Both the position numbers and the translations under genes were made by a program. Positions 15,169-22,062 of a stretch of DNA of 28,334 nucleotides are shown here, piece by piece. Numbering within the stretch: position 1 is the stretch's first letter; each line of letters starts with the position of its first letter. Origin of the DNA: Firmicutes bacterium UBA5559 (lineage in GTDB: Bacteria > Bacillota > Clostridia > Peptostreptococcales > Anaerovoracaceae); the NCBI GenBank assembly GCA_002425705.1, contig DIMT01000004.1, positions 22,234 through 50,567 of the forward strand, written 5' to 3'. Under the pieces are notes generated by a model that was given only the letters and a program-made list of their open reading frames with translations, had not been told where the DNA came from and searched no databases.

Positions 15169-16116
15169 GTGATAGAAATCGAAAAACCAACAATTGAATG
15201 CATATTTAAAGAGGAAGATGCTAACTACGGAAAGTTTGTCGTTGAGCCCCTGGAAAGAGGTTACGGCACGACCCTGGGAAACAGTCTGAGAAGAATTCTG
15301 ATCAGCTCATTACCGGGTGCAGCCGTCACATCCGTCAAGATCGACGGGATTCTACATGAATTCTCCACGATCCCCGGTGTGAAGGAGGACGTAACGGAAA
15401 TCATCCTGAATCTGAAGAAGCTGGCCGTCAAGATCAGCGGTGACAGCACCAAGCGTGCCATCATCAATGCAGTTGGTCCCAAGGTGGTCACAGCGGCAGA
15501 TATCATGGGGGACATGGAACTTGAAATCTTCAATCCGGATCTTCATATAGCTACCCTGGAAGAAAATGCAAGTTTAGTGATGGAAATCAATATCTCGAGA
15601 GGTCGGGGCTATGTTTCGGCTGATCAGAACAAGAGCGAGAACGCTTCCATCGCAGTCATCCCGGTGGATTCCATATTCACCCCTGTGCGGAAGGTCAACT
15701 TTACTGTTGAAAACACCCGTGTAGGCCAGATGACCGACTATGATAAGCTGATTCTGGAAATATGGACCGATGGTTCCATTACCCCGGAAGAAGGCGTTTC
15801 CATCGGCGCCAAGATCATGCAGGAGCACCTGAACCTGTTCGTCGAACTGACGGACAACACCGATGCCCTGGAGATCATGGTGGAGAAGGAAGAAGACCAG
15901 AAGGAAAAGGCCCTTGAAATGACCATTGAGGAACTGGAATTATCCGTTCGTTCCTTCAACTGTCTGAAGAGAGCCGCCATCAATACCGTGGAAGAATTGA
16001 CTCATAAAACAGAGGAAGACATGATGAAGGTGCGAAACCTCGGAAAGAAATCCCTGGATGAAGTCAAACACAAACTGGAAGAATTAGGACTTGGACTCAA
16101 ACCAAGCGACGATTAG
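15169..16116 (+). CDS. rpoA: DNA-directed RNA polymerase alpha subunit
   Basis: Alpha dimerises to nucleate the polymerase, and its C-terminal domain touches UP elements and activators. The 315-aa sequence has the N-terminal dimerisation domain with ERGYGTTLGNSLRRILLSS-like residues (here LRRILISSLPG). The C-terminal domain has SVRSFNCLKRAAINTVEEL (about 251-269) and RNLGKKSLDEVKHKL. The start is GTG at 15169, supported by AAAGGAGG at 15155-15162. Confidence 0.98.
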   Translation: MIEIEKPTIECIFKEEDANYGKFVVEPLERGYGTTLGNSLRRILISSLPGAAVTSVKIDGILHEFSTIPGVKEDVTEIILNLKKLAVKISGDSTKRAIINAVGPKVVTAADIMGDMELEIFNPDLHIATLEENASLVMEINISRGRGYVSADQNKSENASIAVIPVDSIFTPVRKVNFTVENTRVGQMTDYDKLILEIWTDGSITPEEGVSIGAKIMQEHLNLFVELTDNTDALEIMVEKEEDQKEKALEMTIEELELSVRSFNCLKRAAINTVEELTHKTEEDMMKVRNLGKKSLDEVKHKLEELGLGLKPSDD

Positions 16117-16132
16117 GAAAGGAGAAGAGGCG

Positions 16133-16474
16133 ATGCCAGGATATAGAAAATTAGGCAGACCTACAGCTCACAGAAAGGCTATGCTGCGAAATATCGTAAC
16201 CTCCCTGTTCCGGGAAGGACGAATTTCCACCACCGATCACCGGGCTAAAGAAGCAAGACGTGAAGCTGAAAAGCTGATCACCCTTGCTAAGCGTGGCGAT
16301 CTCCACGCAAGAAGACAGGTTCTTGCCTACGTTTACGATGAAGATGTAGTCAAAAAGCTTTTTGACGAAATCGCACCGAAGTACGCAGAAAGAAACGGCG
16401 GATACACCAGAATCCTGAAACTGGGACCCAGACAGGGAGACAATGCTGAGGTCGTATTCTTAGAACTCGTATAA
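16133..16474 (+). CDS. rplQ: 50S ribosomal protein L17
   Basis: L17 lies near the exit tunnel. Translation most likely starts at ATG 16133 after GGAAAGGAG (16116-16124), giving the standard MPGYRKLGRPTAHRKAMLRN-type beginning and 113 aa. A longer reading frame from 16091 overlaps rpoA and has no family support. The EVVFLELV end is typical. It is the last gene of the ribosomal cluster. Confidence 0.97.
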   Translation: MPGYRKLGRPTAHRKAMLRNIVTSLFREGRISTTDHRAKEARREAEKLITLAKRGDLHARRQVLAYVYDEDVVKKLFDEIAPKYAERNGGYTRILKLGPRQGDNAEVVFLELV

Positions 16475-16481
16475 AACAAAC

Positions 16482-16508
16482 AAAGGCTCGCAGCAATGCG
16501 GGCCTTTT
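16482..16508 (+). terminator. Terminator of the ribosomal cluster after rplQ
   Basis: AAAGGCTCGC (16482-16491) pairs with GCGGGCCTTT (16498-16507), ten positions with one T-G wobble, around the loop AGCAAT. The stem ends in a short T tract (16505-16508). The tract is short, so termination may be incomplete. Confidence 0.75.
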
Positions 16509-16517
16509 CCAAACAAA

Positions 16518-16546
16518 CCAACTTTTAGAGCTGTTCTGATAGTTGG
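16518..16546 (+). repeat. Imperfect hairpin between rplQ and aroD
   Basis: CCAACT (16518-16523) pairs with AGTTGG (16541-16546). After one T-T mismatch, TTAGA (16525-16529) pairs with TCTGA (16535-16539), leaving the loop GCTGT. It lies just after the rplQ terminator and before aroD. It has no T tract. Its role is unknown; a second termination or 3'-end stabilising element is possible. Confidence 0.5.
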
Positions 16547-16577
16547 TAAAACAGATCTCAAGACAGGCAGGAAAATA

Positions 16578-17312
16578 ATGATGGAAAACCGAGAAGGAAA
16601 AATAATCCTGTCCCTTACCGGCAGGGATCACAGAGAAATAGAGAACCAGCTTCTTTCAATGAAGGAGCTGGATTTTGATGTGGTGGAGTGGCGGGCGGAT
16701 TTTTATTATCATCCGGATACCTTCAGCCTGATCCGCCGGATCTGCCCGGAGAAGGAACTGCTCTTTACGGTGAGAAGCCGGGAGGAGGGAGGCCTTTTCC
16801 AGGGCTCCGACGGGGAGCTGGAAAAAATGTTATTGCAGGCATCTCTGGAAGGAAAGGCAGAACTGGTAGATCTGGAACTGTTGGGATTCTACGGCCGCAA
16901 TCGGGAGATGCTGGAAACACTGAAGAAAAACGGGACCCGGGTCATTCTGTCCTTCCATGATTTTCACTCGACTCCTTCTGAAGAGCGGATTCAGGAGTTG
17001 TTCCGCTCCATGCGAGAAGCCGGGGCGGATATCGGTAAGATCGCCGTCATGCCCCGGAGGAAAGAGGACGTGGAAACCCTGGCGGAATCAGCCCTTCGGG
17101 CCGGAGCGGAGCTGGGGCTGGAAATCATCGCCATCTCCATGGGGGAACTGGGTAAGAAGACCCGAACGGACCTTTCCCTGACCGGATCCACCATGACCTT
17201 CGGTGCCCTTGGCACCGGCTCTGCCCCCGGGCAGGTGGAAGCCGGGGAACTGGCCCGACTATTAAAAGGAAGAATCTCCGGCAGTGGATCCTCCTCCGGA
17301 CCAGGTTGCTGA
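16578..17312 (+). CDS. aroD: Type I 3-dehydroquinate dehydratase
   Basis: This enzyme converts 3-dehydroquinate to 3-dehydroshikimate in the shikimate pathway through a Schiff-base lysine. The 244-aa product carries the full active-site set by comparison with the Salmonella enzyme: E37, R39, R66, H127, K154 (Schiff base), R196 and Q219 in SAPGQ. The start is ATG 16578 or 16581, both weakly supported (AGGCAGG upstream). No other shikimate gene is nearby, so it looks like an isolated gene inserted between the ribosomal cluster and the ECF genes. Arginine is mainly encoded by CGG/CGC, unlike the upstream genes. Confidence 0.94.
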   Translation: MMENREGKIILSLTGRDHREIENQLLSMKELDFDVVEWRADFYYHPDTFSLIRRICPEKELLFTVRSREEGGLFQGSDGELEKMLLQASLEGKAELVDLELLGFYGRNREMLETLKKNGTRVILSFHDFHSTPSEERIQELFRSMREAGADIGKIAVMPRRKEDVETLAESALRAGAELGLEIIAISMGELGKKTRTDLSLTGSTMTFGALGTGSAPGQVEAGELARLLKGRISGSGSSSGPGC

Positions 17313-17333
17313 AGCCAATGAAACCGGTTTTTA

Positions 17334-17362
17334 TTGCCGCTGTTTGCTGAATAGGGTATAAT
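17334..17362 (+). promoter_or_regulatory. Putative promoter overlapping the ecfA1 start
   Basis: TTGCCG (17334-17339) and a perfect TATAAT (17357-17362) are 17 nt apart. The predicted transcription start, about 17369-17370, coincides with an in-frame ATG at 17370. If the promoter is used, the ecfA1 message would be leaderless. Confidence 0.5.
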
Positions 17363-18209
17363 GAATCTCATGGAAACCATCATACGAATTGAAAACTTAA
17401 TATTTGAGTATAAAAGAGAAGAAGAGCAGGAAGTGGTCCGGGCCATTGACAATGTTTCTCTGGAGATTCCCAGAGGAAGCTTTACAGCGATCATCGGGCG
17501 AAACGGCTCCGGCAAATCGACCTTGGCCAAAAATCTGAACGCCCTCCTTCTGCCCACCAGCGGCGAAATCTGGATTGACGGATATAATACCAGAGACCCG
17601 GAATCCCTCTGGCAGGTTCGGCAGCGGGCCGGCATGGTTTTTCAGAATCCCGACAATCAGCTTGTTTCCTCCATCGTGGAGGATGACGTGGCATTCGGAC
17701 CTGAAAATCTGGCTATTCCACCCGATGAAATACGGATAAGGGTGGATGAATCCTTAAAGGCTGTAGGCATGTACGAAGAACGCAAAAAAGCACCTCACCT
17801 GCTGTCCGGAGGCCAAAAGCAGAGAATTGCCATTGCTGGAGTGGTGGCCATGAAGCCTCAGTGCATCATACTGGATGAACCGACAGCCATGCTGGATCCC
17901 AGGGGGCGTGACGAGGTCATGGCCATCATGAAAAAACTCCACCAGGAGGGCATTACCATCCTCCTCATCACCCATTTCATGGAAGAGGCAGCCCAGGCAG
18001 AACGGGTCATCATCATGGATCAGGGCCGAATCTGCATGGATGGGACGCCGGAGGAAATCTTTGCCCGATCCCGGGAGATCCGGGAACTGAGCTTGGATGT
18101 GCCCCTGCCGGTGGAACTGGCAGAAGGCCTCCGGGAAAACGGAATTCCCGTACCACGGAGCATTATCACAACGGAAGAAATGGTAGACTACCTATGTCAA
18201 TTGAAGTAA
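17361..18209 (+). CDS. ecfA1: ECF transporter ATPase EcfA1
   Basis: One of the two ATPases of the energy-coupling factor module for vitamin and micronutrient uptake, on the inner face of the membrane. Walker A is GRNGSGKST (46-54), the Q-loop Q95, signature LSGGQ (148-152), Walker B IILDEP (169-174) and switch H205. The 282-aa length fits EcfA. The family normally lies downstream of rplQ in Firmicutes. Start is uncertain: ATG 17361 has only AGGG close upstream and falls inside a TATAAT box; ATG 17370 would give 279 aa and a leaderless message. It overlaps ecfA2 by 16 nt. Confidence 0.94.
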   Translation: MNLMETIIRIENLIFEYKREEEQEVVRAIDNVSLEIPRGSFTAIIGRNGSGKSTLAKNLNALLLPTSGEIWIDGYNTRDPESLWQVRQRAGMVFQNPDNQLVSSIVEDDVAFGPENLAIPPDEIRIRVDESLKAVGMYEERKKAPHLLSGGQKQRIAIAGVVAMKPQCIILDEPTAMLDPRGRDEVMAIMKKLHQEGITILLITHFMEEAAQAERVIIMDQGRICMDGTPEEIFARSREIRELSLDVPLPVELAEGLRENGIPVPRSIITTEEMVDYLCQLK

Positions 18210-19066
18210 AGAACATTACCCATATATACAGCGAAGGGATGCCCTACGAATCCGTTGCCCTCCAGGAGGTCAGCTTTTCTGTGGCAGACGGCGAATTTGT
18301 CGGGATCATCGGCCATACCGGCTCAGGGAAATCCACCCTCGTCCAGCATCTGAACGGATTGCTGAAGCCGAAAAGCGGCGCTATTTTCATCGGTGATGTG
18401 GATATTACCGGAGAAAAAGTGCTGATGCGGGACATCCGGAGAAGGATTGGGCTGGTTTTTCAGTATCCTGAGTATCAGCTTTTTGAAGAAACGGTCCATA
18501 AGGATGTGGCCTTCGGCCCCATCAATCTGGGTCTTTCTGAGGAAGAAACCGATCATCGGGTCCGGGAAGCCATCGGTCTGGTAGGACTGGATTATCAGGA
18601 GCTGGCAGAACGATCCCCCTTTGAATTATCGGGCGGACAGAAGAGAAGGATTGCCATCGCCGGTGTCATAGCCATGAAACCGGAGGTTCTGATACTGGAC
18701 GAACCCACCGCCGGCCTGGACCCCAGAGCCCACAAGGAGATTCTGGATATGATTCGGTCCATCCACAGCACAGAAAAAAATATCACGTTGCTGATTTCTC
18801 ATAATATGAATGATATTGCAGCCCTTTCCGACAAGGTGCTGGTGATGGAAAGGGGACAGGTTGCCATGATGGGGACCCCCCGGGAAGTCTTCAGCAAGGG
18901 GGCTGAACTGAAAAAAATGGGTCTGGCCCTGCCGCCGGCAGCGGAATTTATGGACAGGATGAAGGAAAAAGGATTTCCTGCAGAAACCAGCGTCTTGACG
19001 AAAGAGGAAGCCCTGGAGGCTCTGCTCTTCCAGTTGAAAGACAACAGAGAGCAGGTGGTTCAATGA
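18194..19066 (+). CDS. ecfA2: ECF transporter ATPase EcfA2
   Basis: Second ATPase of the energising module, forming a heterodimer with EcfA1. Walker A is GHTGSGKST (40-48), Q-loop Q90, signature LSGGQ (145-149), Walker B LILDEP (166-171) and switch H203. The 290-aa product has the EcfA C-terminal extension. The start lies inside the end of ecfA1 without a clear Shine-Dalgarno, suggesting translational coupling. The end overlaps ecfT by ATGA. Confidence 0.95.
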   Translation: MSIEVKNITHIYSEGMPYESVALQEVSFSVADGEFVGIIGHTGSGKSTLVQHLNGLLKPKSGAIFIGDVDITGEKVLMRDIRRRIGLVFQYPEYQLFEETVHKDVAFGPINLGLSEEETDHRVREAIGLVGLDYQELAERSPFELSGGQKRRIAIAGVIAMKPEVLILDEPTAGLDPRAHKEILDMIRSIHSTEKNITLLISHNMNDIAALSDKVLVMERGQVAMMGTPREVFSKGAELKKMGLALPPAAEFMDRMKEKGFPAETSVLTKEEALEALLFQLKDNREQVVQ

Positions 19067-19863
19067 TTCGAGACATCACCTTAGGACAATACTATCCGGG
19101 TGAATCCTGGATTCATAAACTGGACCCCCGGACTAAAATCATCGGGACCTTTGTGTTCCTGGTGGCCCTTTTTCTCGTGAAAGATTTTTGGGGCTTTCTG
19201 GTAGCAGTTGCCGGACTGGCTCTGGTCATTGGCATATCCCGGGTTCCCCTGAGCTTTATTCTCAAGGGGCTCAAGCCTGTGTTTCTTATCATTCTCTTTA
19301 CCTTTGTCATCAATATGTTCATGACAAAGGGGGAGACTCTGGTAGGATGGGGCTTTCTGGTCATCACCAGGGAGGGGCTGTACAACGCCTTCTTCATGGG
19401 GGTGCGGCTGGTGCTGCTGATCATCGGGTCCTCCCTGCTGACTCTGACAACCAAGCCGATCAAACTCACCGACGGCATAGAAAACCTGCTGGGTCCCTTG
19501 AAAAAAATCGGAGTGCCTGCCCATGAACTGGCCATGATGATGACCATTGCCCTCCGCTTTATTCCTACTCTGCTGGAGGAAACGGACAAGATCATGAAAG
19601 CTCAGATGGCCAGAGGGGCCGACTTTGAAAGCGGAAACCTGCTTAAGCGGGCCAAGAGCCTGGTGCCCCTGCTGATTCCCTTGTTTATCAGTGCTTTTCG
19701 GATTGCCCAGGACCTGGCCATGGCCATGGAAGCCCGTTGTTATAACGGTGGAGAAAATCGGACCCGGATGAATGCCATGCGCTACAGCCGGCGGGATTTT
19801 CTGGCTGCCGGAGCCATGATTTTCTTTGTGGTGCTGATTGTTATGGAAAGGAACTTGATTTGA
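19063..19863 (+). CDS. ecfT: ECF transporter transmembrane subunit EcfT
   Basis: EcfT is the integral membrane scaffold that couples the ATPases to exchangeable S components. The 266-aa sequence has several hydrophobic segments, roughly at 30-60, 68-90, 105-135 and 245-263. It carries the two cytoplasmic coupling-helix motifs containing A-R-G (QMARGADFESG) and A-R-C (MEARCYNGG). It starts within the ecfA2 stop and ends overlapping queT. Confidence 0.95.
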   Translation: MIRDITLGQYYPGESWIHKLDPRTKIIGTFVFLVALFLVKDFWGFLVAVAGLALVIGISRVPLSFILKGLKPVFLIILFTFVINMFMTKGETLVGWGFLVITREGLYNAFFMGVRLVLLIIGSSLLTLTTKPIKLTDGIENLLGPLKKIGVPAHELAMMMTIALRFIPTLLEETDKIMKAQMARGADFESGNLLKRAKSLVPLLIPLFISAFRIAQDLAMAMEARCYNGGENRTRMNAMRYSRRDFLAAGAMIFFVVLIVMERNLI

Positions 19864-20327
19864 ATACGAAATATTATGTTCAGGCGGCCATCATCGCAGC
19901 GGTTTATGCTGCCCTGACCATGCTCCTGGCTCCCTTTAGCTATGGTTTCATGCAGATCCGGGTATCGGAGGCTCTGACCATCCTGCCCTTTTTTACCCCT
20001 GCAGCAATTCCCGGTCTATTCATCGGCTGCCTGGTATCCAACCTCCTGAGCCCCTATGGCCTTCTGGACGTGGTCTGCGGCAGTGCAGCCACTCTGCTGG
20101 CAGCAGTGCTTTCTTATAAGCTGAGGGGAACTCCCTGGCTGGTACCACTGCCTCCGGTCATTGCCAACGGGGTGATCATCGGTCTGATGCTCCACTATGG
20201 ATACGGGGTTCCTGTGAACCTGTTTGCCATCATGGGCTGGATTGCCCTGGGAGAGTTGATCGCCTGTTACCTGATTGGTTACCCTCTGCTCCGCTATCTC
20301 CAGAAGCATAAGAGAATCTTCCAATGA
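19860..20327 (+). CDS. queT: QueT-family S component (queuosine-precursor transporter family)
   Basis: A 155-aa membrane protein with about five to six hydrophobic segments and the QueT-family features FMQIRVSEALTILPFFTPAAIPG (about residues 30-52) and LLSPYGLLDVVCGSAATLLAA. The family is predicted to bind queuosine precursors and to act with EcfA1A2T. The start is TTG 19860 (supported by GGAAAGGA at 19845-19852), overlapping the ecfT stop. No preQ1 riboswitch is visible upstream, because the gene lies inside a coupled operon. The precise substrate is inferred from family only. Confidence 0.85.
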   Translation: MNTKYYVQAAIIAAVYAALTMLLAPFSYGFMQIRVSEALTILPFFTPAAIPGLFIGCLVSNLLSPYGLLDVVCGSAATLLAAVLSYKLRGTPWLVPLPPVIANGVIIGLMLHYGYGVPVNLFAIMGWIALGELIACYLIGYPLLRYLQKHKRIFQ

Positions 20328-21328
20328 AAAAGCAGAATCTGATAATAGCAATCCTCATGCTGATTGCTATTATTCTTCTATTTTTGATCCTGGAGCCGGC
20401 GCTGAAAGAGCAAGGTTCCCAATCCCCTGCCGGAGAGATATCCCCGCCGGCCCCTTTGATTGTCCGGGAAAGCGGTCAGCTGGTCTTCGACCTGAAGTAC
20501 ACCCGCTATCAGGAAGGCTACCCTTATCAATATGAATACCAGGGACAAATCAGGCCATACCGGTTCCGGGAAATGATGGAAACTGCCGGTAAGATCCTGG
20601 AAGAACAGGAGAAGGGGCCGTTGACCTTTCTGGACAATTATAAGGATCGGAAGGGGAAAGCCCCCCTTTACCATGGGAAGGCCACGGACCGGAACGGGAC
20701 ACTGCGGGGAGCGGCTGTTCCCGGTTACCCGGATCTTTCAGAACAGGAGGAGTTTGATTATCTGCCCGATGGGACCCTGGTCCGGATTATGAATCAAAAA
20801 GAAAACGGATTCCTGCAGGTCTGGTCCCTGACGGATCAAAAGGCCTATTGGGTTCCGGAAAAATATGTCCGGCAGGATCGTCAGATGGGAAGGATTAAAA
20901 AGGTCATCGCCATCGACCGGACCAACCAGACCATCGCAGCTTTGGAGCAGGTCACCCGGATGGAATATTTTCAAAGTCCTGGCGTTTTTCTGAAAACAGA
21001 CTGGCAGATCGTATCCTACAGCCGGTGTACTACCGGAAAACTGGGGCCCTACCATCAGCCCACACCGGTGGGAACCTTTTACGCTATGGAAAAGAAACCC
21101 TATCTGGAGTACCTGATTGACGGAACCAATCAGATCGGCGGGCGGGAGCCCTGGGCCATCCGTTTCACGGCAGGAGCCTATGTCCACGGTATGTCGGCGG
21201 GGGAATTCTCCGAAGCCATCGGAACCGTCCCCCTGTCCCACAAATGTGTCCGGAATTACACTTCCCACGCCTTGTTCCTCTACAACTGGTTCGAGGGGGA
21301 CCGGACCGCCGTCATCGTCATCGAATAG
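20324..21328 (+). CDS. Membrane-anchored L,D-transpeptidase (YkuD domain)
   Basis: L,D-transpeptidases crosslink or modify peptidoglycan through a catalytic cysteine. The 334-aa product has one membrane helix (about 5-24), then an extracytoplasmic region that may include an SH3-like fold at about 145-185. The C-terminal YkuD domain follows, with TPVGTF (247-252), H288-G289 and S305-H306-K307-C308-V309-R310. C308 is the expected nucleophile. The usual SHGC motif reads SHKC here, a variation worth testing. The start overlaps the queT stop by ATGA, a link to a transporter that is not functionally obvious. Confidence 0.88.
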   Translation: MKKQNLIIAILMLIAIILLFLILEPALKEQGSQSPAGEISPPAPLIVRESGQLVFDLKYTRYQEGYPYQYEYQGQIRPYRFREMMETAGKILEEQEKGPLTFLDNYKDRKGKAPLYHGKATDRNGTLRGAAVPGYPDLSEQEEFDYLPDGTLVRIMNQKENGFLQVWSLTDQKAYWVPEKYVRQDRQMGRIKKVIAIDRTNQTIAALEQVTRMEYFQSPGVFLKTDWQIVSYSRCTTGKLGPYHQPTPVGTFYAMEKKPYLEYLIDGTNQIGGREPWAIRFTAGAYVHGMSAGEFSEAIGTVPLSHKCVRNYTSHALFLYNWFEGDRTAVIVIE

Positions 21329-21342
21329 AGAAAGGAAGAGGA

Positions 21343-22011
21343 ATGCGGCAGCGCACCATTCGGAATATCCATGAAAAAATCAAAGTCCATCATGCTCCCG
21401 GCAGCCGTCTGGTCACACGCCCCATGGAGCAGAAGGGCAAGTGGCAGGATCGTTTTGTCAAACCGGGAGATCTCTGCCTGGAACTGGGATGCGGCAAAGG
21501 TCAGTTCCTGATCAGCCGGGCCGGAAAAATACCGGAGAAGAACTTTATAGGCGTTGAGGGGCAGCCTTCAGTACTCTACCGGGCCCTGGAAAAAACCGGA
21601 GAGAGTTCCCTGGACAATCTCTGTTTTATCGAAGGGTTTGTCCGGGATCCCATGGACTACTTCGCTTCGGAGGAGCTTTCCGCCATTTACCTGAATTTCA
21701 GTGATCCCTGGCCAAAAGCCCGTCACAGCAAGCGACGCCTGACGAGCCCGGCTTATCTGAAAGCCTACCAGGCCATTCTCCGGGAGGGGGGCACTCTGGA
21801 AATTAAAACCGACAACCGGGGCCTCTATGAATATACGCTGGAGATCATGGAAAGCCTGGGGATGGAGCCGGAACTCCGGTCTGAGGATCTTCACGGTGAG
21901 GGCCATCCGGCTGCCTGCTTTACCACCGAGTATGAAGACAAATTCCGGAAAGAAGGCAAAGGGATCTTCTACATCCGATGGACCAGGAACTCCGGAGCAT
22001 CAAGTAGTTGA
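21343..22011 (+). CDS. trmB: tRNA (guanine-N7-)-methyltransferase
   Basis: TrmB methylates G46 in the variable loop of tRNA with S-adenosylmethionine. The 222-aa sequence has the SAM-binding ELGCGKGQF (47-55), the DPWPK motif (121-125), KTDN (155-158) and TEYEDKF (195-201). The start at ATG 21343 is chosen because GAAAGGAAGAGG lies just upstream and the protein then begins like its homologues; a longer open frame from 21244 would overlap the previous gene by 85 nt. The downstream promoter's -35 box overlaps its stop. Confidence 0.95.
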   Translation: MRQRTIRNIHEKIKVHHAPGSRLVTRPMEQKGKWQDRFVKPGDLCLELGCGKGQFLISRAGKIPEKNFIGVEGQPSVLYRALEKTGESSLDNLCFIEGFVRDPMDYFASEELSAIYLNFSDPWPKARHSKRRLTSPAYLKAYQAILREGGTLEIKTDNRGLYEYTLEIMESLGMEPELRSEDLHGEGHPAACFTTEYEDKFRKEGKGIFYIRWTRNSGASSS

Positions 22012-22036
22012 AGTTGAATTTCGTTCGTATTATAAT
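22008..22036 (+). promoter_or_regulatory. Sigma-A promoter of the aminotransferase gene
   Basis: TTGAAG (22008-22013) and TATAAT (22031-22036) are separated by 17 nt. The -35 box overlaps the trmB stop. The expected start, near 22043, is just upstream of AAGGAGATG (22049-22057) and ATG 22063, giving a short leader. It marks the start of a new transcription unit. Confidence 0.75.
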
Positions 22037-22062
22037 TATAAAAAAGAAAAGGAGATGAGCAT

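Noticed and set aside
16091..16132. N-terminal extension of rplQ
   Set aside because: It would overlap rpoA by 26 nt and adds residues absent from L17 proteins; ATG 16133 has the good ribosome-binding site.
17313..17360. preQ1 riboswitch controlling the ECF-queT operon
   Set aside because: The 48-nt gap is too short for a leader before the predicted start and shows no preQ1-I hairpin with A-rich tail.
21244..21342. Longer start for trmB
   Set aside because: It reads back into the transpeptidase gene, and the strong GGAAGAGG site belongs to ATG 21343.
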